Shown: piece by piece, positions 37,280 through 45,815 of the stretch
Layout: each line of letters opens with the position of its first letter
Position numbering within the stretch: position 1 is the stretch's first letter
Assembly: GCA_003243195.1 (NCBI GenBank)
Contig: QFQI01000013.1
Location: forward strand, 1-64,000
Reading direction: 5' to 3'
Source of the DNA: Sphingomonas taxi
GTDB taxonomy: Bacteria > Pseudomonadota > Alphaproteobacteria > Sphingomonadales > Sphingomonadaceae
DNA length: 64,000 nt
Translations under genes and position numbers: made by a program
Notes under the pieces: model-generated
What the model was told of the DNA's origin: nothing
The model's input: the letters and a program-made list of their open reading frames with translations, nothing else
Databases searched by the model: none

Positions 37280-38551
37280 TCATCCGAAACGGCGCAGATC
37301 GAACGGCGCCAGGTCGAACGCCGGCCGCTCCCCGCACAGCAGCGCCGCCACCGCCTCGCCCGTCGTCGCCGCCAGCGTCAGCCCCAGATGCTGGTGGCCG
37401 AACGCATAGGCCAGCGCCGGCGTCCGCGCCGCGCGCCCGATCGCCGGCAGATAGTCCGGCAGCGTCGGTCGCGCGCCGATCCACTGCGACACCGGCTCGG
37501 CGAACCCCAGCCCGAGCGCCGCGACATGCCCGCGCAGCCGCGCCCATTTGCGCGGGTCGGGCGGCGTGGCGGCGTGCGCGAACTCCACGAAGCTCGCCGC
37601 GCGCAGCCGGTGGGCGAAGCGCGTGACGATGGTCGCGCGCTCCTCGAACACCACCGGCGGCAGATCGGCGGGCCAGTCGCCCGGATCGGCCTCGATATGA
37701 TAGCCGCGCTCGGCGATCAGCGGCGCGCGCAGCCCGGCGGGCGTGACCAGCGCGGCGGACTCGGCCCCGGCCGCGACCACCGCCACCGCCGCGTCGAGCG
37801 CGCGGCCTCCCTCCAGCACCACGCGCGCGCCCCGGTCGTCCGCCGTCACCCGCGCGGCCCGCCCGTGAACGAAGACCCCGCCCGACGCGTCGAAGCGCGC
37901 GTACAACGCCTGTCCCAGCGCCGCCGGATCGGTGATCTGGCCGCTGCCCGAAAAGCGGATCGCGCCCGCCAGCGGGACGCGCGTCACCGCGGCGAGCCGT
38001 GCCAGTTCGTCGGGCGTCGCGTCGCGCACGGTGGCGGTGCCGGTGTCCGCCGCCAGCCATTGCGCGCGTCCGTGCGCCGCGCGCGCCGCATCCTCCCACA
38101 CGATGAAATGGCCATCCTCGCGCAGCAGCGAGGGCGTGCCGGCATCCGCCAGCAACCGCCGCCATGCCGGCATCGCCGTCGCCAGCGCCGCCGACAGCGC
38201 CGCCTTGCCGCGCGCGAACCGCCCCGGCGTCCCCGCGCGCAGCAGCCGCAGCGCGAACGGCAGCCACGCGGTGACCGCGCGCGGCGGCAGCGCCACCGCC
38301 CCGCCGCGCGCGAACAGCCGCCGCGGCACGCTGCGCACCGTCGCCAGCGACGCGAGCGGTTCGACCTGCTCCACGGCGACATGGCCGGCATTGCCCCATG
38401 ACGCGCCGCGCCACGGCGCGTCGGGCGCGACGATCGTCACCGCCACCCCGCGCCGCTGCAAGGCGATGGCGACGCACAGCCCGACCACCCCGTTGCCGAT
38501 GATGATGGCGGTGGCGGGGGCCGTCGTCGGGGCGTTCCCCGGTGCGGTCAT
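37280..38551 (-). CDS. FAD-dependent D-amino-acid oxidoreductase, probable cis-4-hydroxy-D-proline dehydrogenase
   Basis: 423 aa DadA-like flavoprotein. The FAD-binding GxGxxG is at IIIGNGVVGLCVAIALQRRGVAVTIV, and the DAO fold ends with PDYLPAIGRA and FGHQHLGLTLAATTGEAVA. The start at 38551 overlaps the permease stop by ATGA; a longer open frame upstream belongs to a different frame of the permease. Together with the epimerase and deaminase it would oxidise cis-4-hydroxy-D-proline to pyrroline-4-hydroxy-2-carboxylate, passing electrons to the respiratory chain. The substrate call is from context. Confidence 0.8.
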   Translation of the reverse strand: MTAPGNAPTTAPATAIIIGNGVVGLCVAIALQRRGVAVTIVAPDAPWRGASWGNAGHVAVEQVEPLASLATVRSVPRRLFARGGAVALPPRAVTAWLPFALRLLRAGTPGRFARGKAALSAALATAMPAWRRLLADAGTPSLLREDGHFIVWEDAARAAHGRAQWLAADTGTATVRDATPDELARLAAVTRVPLAGAIRFSGSGQITDPAALGQALYARFDASGGVFVHGRAARVTADDRGARVVLEGGRALDAAVAVVAAGAESAALVTPAGLRAPLIAERGYHIEADPGDWPADLPPVVFEERATIVTRFAHRLRAASFVEFAHAATPPDPRKWARLRGHVAALGLGFAEPVSQWIGARPTLPDYLPAIGRAARTPALAYAFGHQHLGLTLAATTGEAVAALLCGERPAFDLAPFDLRRFG

Positions 38552-39966
38552 GCGCCGGCGCGCGCCAGGCTGCGCGCGCGACCGTAGCCGAGGTAGAACA
38601 GCACGCCGACCACGTTCCACCCCGCGAACCGCAGCAACGTATGGCCGGGCAGGCTGACCAGCAGGTAGAGGCACCCGACGATCGCCAGCGTGCCGACCCA
38701 ATAAGGCGCGGGGCAGCGGAACACGCGCGGCAACCCCGGCGCGCGCCGCCGCAGCACCATCATGCAGGTCGCCACCGCGATGAACGCCAGCAGCGTGCCG
38801 GCATTGGCGAGTTCGGCGATCTCGTCCAGCCGGAAGAAGCCGGCGACCGCGGCGACGAACACGCCCGTCACCATCGTCACCAGCGCGGGGGTGCCGGTGC
38901 GCGCCGACACGCGGCTCAGCGAACGCGGCAGCAGCCCGTCGCGCGACATCACGAAGAAGATGCGGCTCTGCCCGTACATCATCACCAGGATCACCGAGGG
39001 CAGCGCGACCAGCGCCGCCAGCCCGATCGCCCAGGCGGCGGCGGGGTGTCGCAGCGTGCGCAGCACATAGGCGAGCGGTTCGGCCGACTTGCCGAGATCG
39101 ACATAACTGACCGCCCCGACCGCCGCGACCGCCACCGCCATGTAGATCAGCGTGCACGCCGCCATCGACCCGACGATGCCGATCGTCAGGTCGCGGCCCG
39201 GATTGCGCGCCTCCTCCGCCGATGTCGCCACCGCATCGAAGCCATAGAAGGCGAAGAACACGATCGCGGCGGCGGCCATCACGCCGCGCGTCGTCCCGCC
39301 CTGCACATGGCTGCCGAAGCCATAGGGCATGAACGGTTCGAAATGGCTTCCCGAGAAGGCGGGCAGCGCGAAGGCGACGAACAGCGCCAGCGCGACCATC
39401 TTGATGGCGACCAGCACGATGTTGAAGGTCGCGCTTTCCCTCGTCCCGGCCACCAGCATGCCGGCGATCGCCAGCGACACCAGCACCGCCGGAAGGTTGA
39501 TGATGCCGCCGCCATGCGGACCGGACAGCAGCAGCGGGGGCAGATGCACGCCCGTCGACTGGATCCATCCGACCAGATACGCCGACCAGCCGACCGCCAC
39601 CGTCGAGCACGCCAGCGAATATTCCAGGATCAGGCTCCATCCGACGATCCACGCGACGCTCTCGCCGATCACCGAATAGGTGTAGGTATAGGCGCTGCCC
39701 GCAGTCGGGATCAGCGTCGCCAGTTCGGCATAGGCGAGCGCGGCGCAGGCGCAGACCGCGCCGGCGATCGCGAACGACAGGATCACCGCCGGTCCGGCGC
39801 GATCCGCGCCGACGCCGGTCAGCGTATAGATGCCGGTGCCGACGATCGCGCCGATCCCCAGCGCGATCAGATGCGGCCAGCTCAGCGTCTTGCGCAGCTT
39901 GCGGTCCGGTTCATGACGTCCCCCCGCATCGAGCGGCTTGAGCGGCCCCAGAAATCCTCGCGCCAC
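38548..39966 (-). CDS. APC-family amino acid permease
   Basis: 472 aa, about 12 transmembrane helices, with the APC helix-1 signature LIALGIGAIVGTGIYTLTG and FYGFDAVATSAEEARNPGRD. The GTG at 39966 is preferred because GGGGAG is six bases upstream; the ATG at 39990 would add eight residues. It lies between the epimerase and the FAD dehydrogenase, overlapping the latter, so it probably imports hydroxyproline. It belongs to the cationic amino acid transporter-like branch by appearance. Confidence 0.88.
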   Translation of the reverse strand: MARGFLGPLKPLDAGGRHEPDRKLRKTLSWPHLIALGIGAIVGTGIYTLTGVGADRAGPAVILSFAIAGAVCACAALAYAELATLIPTAGSAYTYTYSVIGESVAWIVGWSLILEYSLACSTVAVGWSAYLVGWIQSTGVHLPPLLLSGPHGGGIINLPAVLVSLAIAGMLVAGTRESATFNIVLVAIKMVALALFVAFALPAFSGSHFEPFMPYGFGSHVQGGTTRGVMAAAAIVFFAFYGFDAVATSAEEARNPGRDLTIGIVGSMAACTLIYMAVAVAAVGAVSYVDLGKSAEPLAYVLRTLRHPAAAWAIGLAALVALPSVILVMMYGQSRIFFVMSRDGLLPRSLSRVSARTGTPALVTMVTGVFVAAVAGFFRLDEIAELANAGTLLAFIAVATCMMVLRRRAPGLPRVFRCPAPYWVGTLAIVGCLYLLVSLPGHTLLRFAGWNVVGVLFYLGYGRARSLARAGA

Positions 39967-40068
39967 GTGCCTCTCCCCTGCCCTACCCATGACGCCGCCC
40001 CGCCCGGCATCCCGCCACGGCGGGGTTCACGGCCCCCGACATCCCGGCGCGCGCGCCTGCGGAATGGC

Positions 40069-41064
40069 TCACACCACCGTGAACCCGGCCCAGAACGGAT
40101 CCTCGCGGTCGATCCAGATCGTGTTGAACCCCGTCGCCAGCGCCGATCCCTCGATCGACGGCACGATCGCCGGCTGGTCGCCGATGGCGGTCGCCGCCTC
40201 GACGCGGCCGGTGAAGCGGCTGCCGATATAGCTTTCGTGGACGAAGCGGTCGCCGACCTGCAACCGTCCGGTCGCGTGGAGATGCGCCAGCCGGGCCGAC
40301 GTGCCGGTGCCGCACGGGCTGCGGTCGATCGCGCGTTCGCCGTAGAACACCGCGTTGCGCCCGTCCGCCCCGTCGCCCTTCGGCCGGTCGGCCCACAGCA
40401 CGTGGCTGACGCCGCGGATCGTCGGCTCCAGCGGGTGGACCGGCTCGTACATGTCGCGCACCAGCGTGCGGATCGTGCGGCTCAACTCGACGATCCGCGC
40501 CGCGCCCAGGTCGTCCAGCCCGGTATACGCCCCCTGCGGCTCGATGATCGCATAATAATTGCCGCCATAGGCGACGTCGATCGCCAGCGGCCCGAACCCG
40601 GGCACGTCGACCGCCAGACCGCGTGTCGCCAGATAGGCGGGGACGTTGCGGATCCTCACCGATCGCACGCGGCCGCCCTCCGCGACATAGTCGATGTCGA
40701 TCACCCCCGCCGGCACCTCGACGCGCAGCCGCCCCGGCTCGCGCGGGGTGATGAGCCCGTTCTCCAGCCCGAAGGTCACCATCCCGATCGTGCCGTGCCC
40801 GCACATCGGCAGGCAGCCCGACGTTTCGATGAACAGGATCGCCGCATCCGCGTCGCCGCACGGCGGGTACAGGAAGCCGCCCGACATCATGTCGTGTCCG
40901 CGCGGCTCGAAGCACAATCCGGTGCGGATCCAGTCAAAGCGGGCCAGGAAGTCCTGCCGGCGCTCCGCCATGCTGGCGCCGCGCAGCAGCGGCGCGCCGC
41001 CCGCCACCAGCCGGACCGGATTGCCCGCGGTATGCCCGTCGATGCAGAAGAAGGTGTGGCGCAT
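40069..41064 (-). CDS. 4-hydroxyproline 2-epimerase (proline racemase family)
   Basis: 331 aa. It interconverts trans-4-hydroxy-L-proline and cis-4-hydroxy-D-proline without cofactor. The two catalytic cysteines are Cys88 in GCLPMCGHGTIGM and Cys251 in DRSPCGTGTSARLA. Both being Cys indicates a true racemase/epimerase, since 3-hydroxyproline dehydratases of this family have Thr at one position. The start at 41064 overlaps the deaminase stop (TGATG). Confidence 0.92.
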   Translation of the reverse strand: MRHTFFCIDGHTAGNPVRLVAGGAPLLRGASMAERRQDFLARFDWIRTGLCFEPRGHDMMSGGFLYPPCGDADAAILFIETSGCLPMCGHGTIGMVTFGLENGLITPREPGRLRVEVPAGVIDIDYVAEGGRVRSVRIRNVPAYLATRGLAVDVPGFGPLAIDVAYGGNYYAIIEPQGAYTGLDDLGAARIVELSRTIRTLVRDMYEPVHPLEPTIRGVSHVLWADRPKGDGADGRNAVFYGERAIDRSPCGTGTSARLAHLHATGRLQVGDRFVHESYIGSRFTGRVEAATAIGDQPAIVPSIEGSALATGFNTIWIDREDPFWAGFTVV

Positions 41065-41984
41065 CAGGCCGCGAGGGCCGCCTTGAGCGTCGGGCGGGTC
41101 GCGGCGCATGTCTCGACCATCGCGATCACCTCGGCGCGGCGCGCGCCTTCCAGCGGCAGGCGCGGCAGGCGCACGCGCTCCGACCCGCGCCCCATGATCT
41201 GCTCGGCCAGCTTGATCGACTGCACCAGGTCGTGCTCGGCATCCAGATGCAGCAGCGGCATGAACCAGCGATAGATGCGCCGCGCTTCGCCCCAGTCGCC
41301 ACGATCGACCGCCGCGATCAGCGCCACCGATTCCTGCGGAAAGGCGCTGGTCAGCCCGGAGACCCAGCCCGACGCACCCAGCATCAACCCCTCCAGCGCG
41401 ACATCGTCCAGCCCGGCCATCACCGTGTAGCGGTCGCCGAAGCGATTGATGACGTCGGTGAAGCGGCGCGGATCGGGTGCGCTCTCCTTGACCGCGACGA
41501 TGTTCGCGACCGGCTTCAGCAGCTCCAGCGTCGCGAAATCCACCGACACGCGGTAGGCGGGCGGATTGTTGTAGAGCATGATCGGCAGCCCGGTCGCCGC
41601 CGCCACGGTGCGAAAATGCGTCGCCAGCTCGTTGGCGGTCGGCACATAGACCATCGCCGGCAGCAGCATCAGCGCGTCCAGCCCGATCGCCTCGGCCTCG
41701 CGCGCGAAGGCGGCGGCACGGCGGGTCGTGAACTCGGAGACACCCGCCACCAGCGGTACCCGCCCGCCGACCGCCTCGACCCCGGCGCGCAGCACCGCCG
41801 CCTTCTCGTCGGCATCCAGCGAATTGTTCTCGCCACAGGTGCCCAGCAGGATCAGCCCGTCCACGCCGTCCTCGACCAGCGCGACCAGCCCGCGCTGTGT
41901 GGCATCGATATCCACCGATCCATCGGCCGCGAATTGCGTCGTCGCGGCCGGATAAACGCCCGTCCACATGCTCGATCCAGACAT
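41064..41984 (-). CDS. DapA-family pyrroline-4-hydroxy-2-carboxylate deaminase
   Basis: 306 aa TIM-barrel lyase. Schiff-base Lys166 is in VAVKESAPDP, the catalytic Tyr138 in MLYNNPPAY, and GTCGENNSL forms the substrate loop. Within a hydroxyproline cluster the expected reaction converts pyrroline-4-hydroxy-2-carboxylate to alpha-ketoglutarate semialdehyde plus ammonia. The start is ATG at 41984; two GTG codons just before it are less well spaced from GAGG. First gene of the cluster. A KDG-aldolase or dihydrodipicolinate synthase role cannot be excluded by sequence alone. Confidence 0.85.
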   Translation of the reverse strand: MSGSSMWTGVYPAATTQFAADGSVDIDATQRGLVALVEDGVDGLILLGTCGENNSLDADEKAAVLRAGVEAVGGRVPLVAGVSEFTTRRAAAFAREAEAIGLDALMLLPAMVYVPTANELATHFRTVAAATGLPIMLYNNPPAYRVSVDFATLELLKPVANIVAVKESAPDPRRFTDVINRFGDRYTVMAGLDDVALEGLMLGASGWVSGLTSAFPQESVALIAAVDRGDWGEARRIYRWFMPLLHLDAEHDLVQSIKLAEQIMGRGSERVRLPRLPLEGARRAEVIAMVETCAATRPTLKAALAA

Positions 41985-42004
41985 CACCACACCCTCAGTC
42001 TCAT

Positions 42005-42035
42005 ATGCGTATTTGTATACGATATAATATTGATG
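42005..42035 (-). promoter_or_regulatory. AT-rich promoter region with GTATAC palindrome upstream of the hydroxyproline genes
   Basis: A rare AT-rich stretch in this GC-rich window (tatgcgtatttgtatacg, then ATATAATATTG) lies 20-50 bp before the deaminase start. GTATAC at 42015-42020 is flanked by TT/GA, resembling FCD-GntR operators. On the minus strand TATTAT/TATACA could serve as a -10 box. Confidence 0.4.
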
Positions 42036-42156
42036 CGCGCAACTGTTTTCCGGTGGCGTGGCCTGTTCGCCGCACCCGGCCGCAGCGCCGCTCAGACGGC
42101 GGGGTAGACCCGCGGAACGCCCGACCGACGCCGCCGGTGTGACCGATGGCCCTCGC

Positions 42157-43125
42157 CTACATCTCGCCGCGGGCGCGGCGGATCGCGTACCATTTCCTCA
42201 CATTGGCGTTATGCTCGGCCAGCGTGTCCGCGAACACATGGCCGCCGGTGCCGTCGGCGACGAAATACAGCGCCTTCGACGCCGCCGGATTCAGCACCGC
42301 GTCGATCGACGCGCGGCCCGGGTTGGCGATCGGCCCGACCGGCAGCCCGGGCGAGGCATAGGTGTTGTAGCCGTTCTTCGCGTGCAGCTCCGACTGACGG
42401 ATGCGCCGCCCCAGCGGGCGACCCTTCGTGATCGGGTAGATGACGGTCGGGTCGGCCTGGAGCGGCATCCCAAGCCGCAGCCGGTTGCCATAGACCGCCG
42501 CCACCGTGCGGCGCTCCGCCGGCTTGGCCGTCTCCTTCTCGACGATCGAGGCCAGGATCACCGCCTGCGCCGGGGTGGTGACCACCGCCGCGGGCGTGCG
42601 CTTCTTCCATGCCGCCGCGAGGTAATCGCGCATCGCCGTCTGCATCCGCGCCAGCACCGCCGCGCGCGGCTCGTCGCGCTCGAACGCATAACCGTCGGGC
42701 AGCACCGATCCTTCGCCCGGCGTCCGCACGTCGCCGGTCAGTGTCTCCGCCTTCATCAACACGTCGCGCACCAGCACCGACGGCAGCCCCTCGGGCACCA
42801 CCACCAGCCGTTGCAGCGCCTTGCCGCCCTGCAGGATCGCCAGCACCTGCGCCGCGCTGACGTGCGCGGGGAAGGCATATTCGCCCGCCTTGATCGGCGC
42901 GCCGGAGCCGAAGACCCGCGCCTGCCACCGGAAGCGCCGGGCCGAGGCGATCACCCCGGCCTCCTCCAGCGTCCGCGCCGCCGCCGCCAGGCTGGAGCGT
43001 TCCGCGATTGCGACGTTGGTCGCGCGCGGCAGCGGCCCGCCGCCCTTCCATCCATAGGCGACCCAGAAGCCGGCCGCGACCAGTAGCAGGCCGGCGATCA
43101 GGACGAGGCAGCCGGACCTGCGCAT
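42157..43125 (-). CDS. mltG: Endolytic murein transglycosylase (MltG/YceG)
   Basis: 322 aa with one N-terminal membrane anchor (about 5-24). The YceG domain shows the LysM-like subdomain (PRATNVAIAERSS) and the catalytic segment ILASIVEKETAKPAER with its glutamate. ADPTVIYPIT, YNTYASPGLPVGPIANPG and the C-terminal FVADGTGGHVFADTLAEHN are also present. It cleaves nascent glycan strands at the inner membrane and helps set their length. It follows fabF by 7 bp, a common alphaproteobacterial arrangement. Confidence 0.96.
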   Translation of the reverse strand: MRRSGCLVLIAGLLLVAAGFWVAYGWKGGGPLPRATNVAIAERSSLAAAARTLEEAGVIASARRFRWQARVFGSGAPIKAGEYAFPAHVSAAQVLAILQGGKALQRLVVVPEGLPSVLVRDVLMKAETLTGDVRTPGEGSVLPDGYAFERDEPRAAVLARMQTAMRDYLAAAWKKRTPAAVVTTPAQAVILASIVEKETAKPAERRTVAAVYGNRLRLGMPLQADPTVIYPITKGRPLGRRIRQSELHAKNGYNTYASPGLPVGPIANPGRASIDAVLNPAASKALYFVADGTGGHVFADTLAEHNANVRKWYAIRRARGEM

Positions 43126-43132
43126 CGCGGTG

Positions 43133-44389
43133 TCAGACCGCCTTCATCACCAGCGAGGCGTTGGTCCCGCCGAAGCCGAAGCTGTTGTTCAACACCGCGC
43201 GCACCTGCCGCTTGCGCGCGACATGCGGCACCAGGTCGACGCCCTCGGCACCTTCCGACGGATTGTCGAGGTTGAGTGTCGGCGGCACGATCTGGTCGCG
43301 GATCGCCAGGATGCAGAAGATGCTTTCCACCGCGCCCGCGCCGCCCAGCAGATGGCCGATCGCCGATTTGGTCGAGCTCATCGACAGGCCCCCGACCGCG
43401 TCGCCGAACAGCCGCTTGACCGCGCCCAGTTCGATCATGTCCGCCATCGTCGAGGTGCCATGCGCGTTGATATAGTCGATATCCGACAGCGCGAGGCCCG
43501 ACTTGCGCATCGCCATCTCCATCGACCGATACGCTCCCGATCCCTCGGGTTCGGGCGCGGTGACGTGGAAGGCGTCGCCCGACAGGCCGTAGCCGACGAC
43601 CTCGCAATAGATCTTCGCCCCGCGCGCCCTGGCGCGCTCATATTCCTCCAGCACGACCACGCCCGCGCCCTCGCCCATCACGAAACCGTCGCGGTCGCGG
43701 TCATAGGGCCGGCTCGCCTGTTCCGGGCGATCGTTGAAGCTGGTGTTGAGCGCGCGCGCGGCCGCGAAGCCGGCGATGCCGATCGGGCAGACGGTGCTTT
43801 CCGATCCGCCGGCGAGCATCACGTCGGCATCGTCCAGCGCGATCATGCGCGCCGCGTCGCCGATCGAATGCGCGCCCGTCGAACAGGCGGTGACCACCGC
43901 ATGGTTCGGCCCCATCAGCCCGTATTTGATCGACACCTGGCCCGAAATCAGGTTGATGAGCCGCCCGTGGACGAAATGCGGGCTGACGCGCTTCGGCCCC
44001 TTTTCCGCGAGAACGAGCGACTCGCTCTCGATCCCCGGCAGGCCGCCGATCCCCGACCCGATCGAGCAGCCCGCGCGAAAGCGTTCCGCCTCGCTCATCT
44101 CGGTCAGCCCGGCATCCTCCAGCGCCTGCCCGGCGGCGTCGATGCCATAGACGATGAACGGATCGACCTGCCGCTGGATCTTGTGATCGACGCGCCTGTC
44201 GGGATCGAAGCCATAGGGATGGTCCGCCGGCTTCACCTCGCAGGCGATGGTGCATTTCTGGTCCGACGCGTCGAAGCGCGTGATCGGACCCGCCCCGGAT
44301 TTACCGGCGATCAGGTTCGCCCAGGCGGTTTCCACATCGGCACCCAGCGGGGTGACGAGGCCAAGTCCGGTGACGACGACGCGACGCAT
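43133..44389 (-). CDS. fabF: Beta-ketoacyl-ACP synthase II
   Basis: 418 aa, normal KAS II length. It condenses malonyl-ACP with acyl-ACP in fatty acid elongation. The Cys-His-His triad is seen in VTACSTGAHSIGD, YINAHGTSTM and KSAIGHLLGGAG, with the FGFGGTNASL glycine-rich C-terminal block. It follows acpP with a 147-bp gap containing a strong hairpin, and precedes mltG. Confidence 0.97.
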   Translation of the reverse strand: MRRVVVTGLGLVTPLGADVETAWANLIAGKSGAGPITRFDASDQKCTIACEVKPADHPYGFDPDRRVDHKIQRQVDPFIVYGIDAAGQALEDAGLTEMSEAERFRAGCSIGSGIGGLPGIESESLVLAEKGPKRVSPHFVHGRLINLISGQVSIKYGLMGPNHAVVTACSTGAHSIGDAARMIALDDADVMLAGGSESTVCPIGIAGFAAARALNTSFNDRPEQASRPYDRDRDGFVMGEGAGVVVLEEYERARARGAKIYCEVVGYGLSGDAFHVTAPEPEGSGAYRSMEMAMRKSGLALSDIDYINAHGTSTMADMIELGAVKRLFGDAVGGLSMSSTKSAIGHLLGGAGAVESIFCILAIRDQIVPPTLNLDNPSEGAEGVDLVPHVARKRQVRAVLNNSFGFGGTNASLVMKAV

Positions 44390-44509
44390 AGGCTTCCCTT
44401 CTTGCCGTTTCCCGCGCCTCTCCTATGCACGGACGGCCGTAAAACGAAACGGCTCCCCACCCCTTAGCCAAGGACGGGAAGCCGCTCAAATCATTCGGCT
44501 GCTGGCGGT

Positions 44510-44529
44510 GCGGGGCGCGGACGCCCCGC
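44510..44529 (-). terminator. Hairpin between acpP and fabF
   Basis: GCGGGGCG (44510-44517) pairs with CGCCCCGC (44522-44529), loop CGGA. It begins 8 bp after the acpP stop on the minus strand. Without a T-run it may be a partial terminator or a transcript-end stabiliser, letting acpP mRNA exceed fabF. Confidence 0.45.
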
Positions 44530-44536
44530 CGCGGCC

Positions 44537-44773
44537 TCAGCCCTTGTGCTCGTCGATATAGGTGATCGCGTCCTTCACGGTCGAGATCTTCTCGGCCGCG
44601 TCGTCGGGGATCTCGACGCCGAACTCCTCCTCGAAGGCCATCACCAGTTCGACGATGTCGAGGCTGTCCGCGCCCAGATCGTCGATGAAGCTGGCGTCCT
44701 CGGTCACCTTGTCGGCCTCGACGCCGAGATGCTCGACGACGATCTTCTTCACGCGGTCGGCGGTCTCGCTCAT
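44537..44773 (-). CDS. acpP: Acyl carrier protein
   Basis: 78 aa acidic protein. The phosphopantetheine attachment site is Ser37 in LGADSLDIVELVMAFEEEF. It carries growing acyl chains for the fab enzymes. The start at 44773 has AGAGGG seven bases upstream; longer in-frame sequence upstream overlaps fabG and is not part of it. It lies between fabG and fabF as in most Proteobacteria. Confidence 0.98.
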   Translation of the reverse strand: MSETADRVKKIVVEHLGVEADKVTEDASFIDDLGADSLDIVELVMAFEEEFGVEIPDDAAEKISTVKDAITYIDEHKG

Positions 44774-44886
44774 AACTTTCCCTCTTTCGACTTTGGGGGG
44801 GTAGATTTCATATTCCTGAACGCAGGTAGAGCCGGCTTGGCCGCGTGGCAAGTCCGCGTGTGCGTGTCGTTCACCACGCAAACCCC

Positions 44887-45630
44887 TCACACCATCGCCA
44901 TCCCGCCGTTGACGTGGATCGTCTGCCCGGTGACATAGCCCGCCTCGCGCGAGGCCAGATAGACGACCGCGGCGGCGATGTCCTCCCCCGTGCCCAGGTC
45001 GCCCGCCGGGATGCGCGCGGCCAGTTGCGCCTTCTGCGCATCGGGCAGCGCGTCGGTCATTGCCGAGCGGATGAAGCCGGGCGCGACGCAGTTGACGGTG
45101 ATGTTGCGGCTCGCCAGCTCCTGCGCCAGCGCCTTGGACATGCCGACCAGCCCGGCCTTGGACGCGGCGTAATTGGCCTGTCCCGGATTGCCGGTCTGTC
45201 CCACGACCGAGGTGATGGAGATGACCCGGCCGAAGCGCTGCTTCATCATCGGCTTGGCCGCGGCGCGGATCAGCCGGAAGGCGGCCTCCAGGTTGACGCG
45301 GATCACCTGATCCCATTCGTCGTCCTTCATCCGCATCGCCAGATTGTCGCGCGTGACCCCGGCGTTGTTGACCAGCACGTCGATCCGGCCGCCCAGCGCC
45401 TGGACGGCCTGCGGCACCAGCGCGTCGACCGCGGCGGCATCCGACAGGTCGCACGGCACCGCGACATGCCCCCCGCCACCCAGTTCGCCCAGAAACGCCT
45501 CCAGCTTGGCGACGTTCGATCCCGACACCGCCAGCCGCGCCCCCTGCGCCGCCAGCCCCTTCGCGATCGCCGAGCCGATCCCGCCCGAAGCGCCGGTCAC
45601 CAGCGCGGTCATGCCTGAAAGGTCGAACAT
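44887..45630 (-). CDS. fabG: 3-oxoacyl-ACP reductase
   Basis: 247 aa short-chain dehydrogenase. NADPH site VTGASGGIGSAIA, the VNNAGVTRDNLAMRM loop, ISITSVVGQTGNPGQANYAASKAG (Ser, Tyr, Lys) and the C-terminal TGQTIHVNGGMAMV are those of FabG. It reduces 3-ketoacyl-ACP in fatty acid synthesis. It is 113 bp upstream of acpP and 185 bp downstream of fabD. Confidence 0.97.
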   Translation of the reverse strand: MFDLSGMTALVTGASGGIGSAIAKGLAAQGARLAVSGSNVAKLEAFLGELGGGGHVAVPCDLSDAAAVDALVPQAVQALGGRIDVLVNNAGVTRDNLAMRMKDDEWDQVIRVNLEAAFRLIRAAAKPMMKQRFGRVISITSVVGQTGNPGQANYAASKAGLVGMSKALAQELASRNITVNCVAPGFIRSAMTDALPDAQKAQLAARIPAGDLGTGEDIAAAVVYLASREAGYVTGQTIHVNGGMAMV

Positions 45631-45815
45631 CGCTTACTCCGTTGGTTGGTTGATGCGCGGGCGCGCAGGTGTGGAGGAGCGGCGCGTGCCGACGACCTGT
45701 CGCTCCCCTTCTCCACCGTCCCGCCTCCGAAAATTGACGAGCAGCCCGACCGCCTGCCCGATAAGCCCCGGACTTGTCGATATGCCGTGTTGTTCTCCGC
45801 GTCCCCGCGCGTGCA

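Noticed and set aside
37280..39652. Apparent 790-residue fusion upstream of the FAD dehydrogenase
   Set aside because: The upstream part is the wrong frame of the permease gene; the real start is 38551 with an ATGA overlap.
40069..41967. Apparent extended 4-hydroxyproline epimerase
   Set aside because: The extension is an off-frame reading of the DapA-family gene; the true start is 41064.
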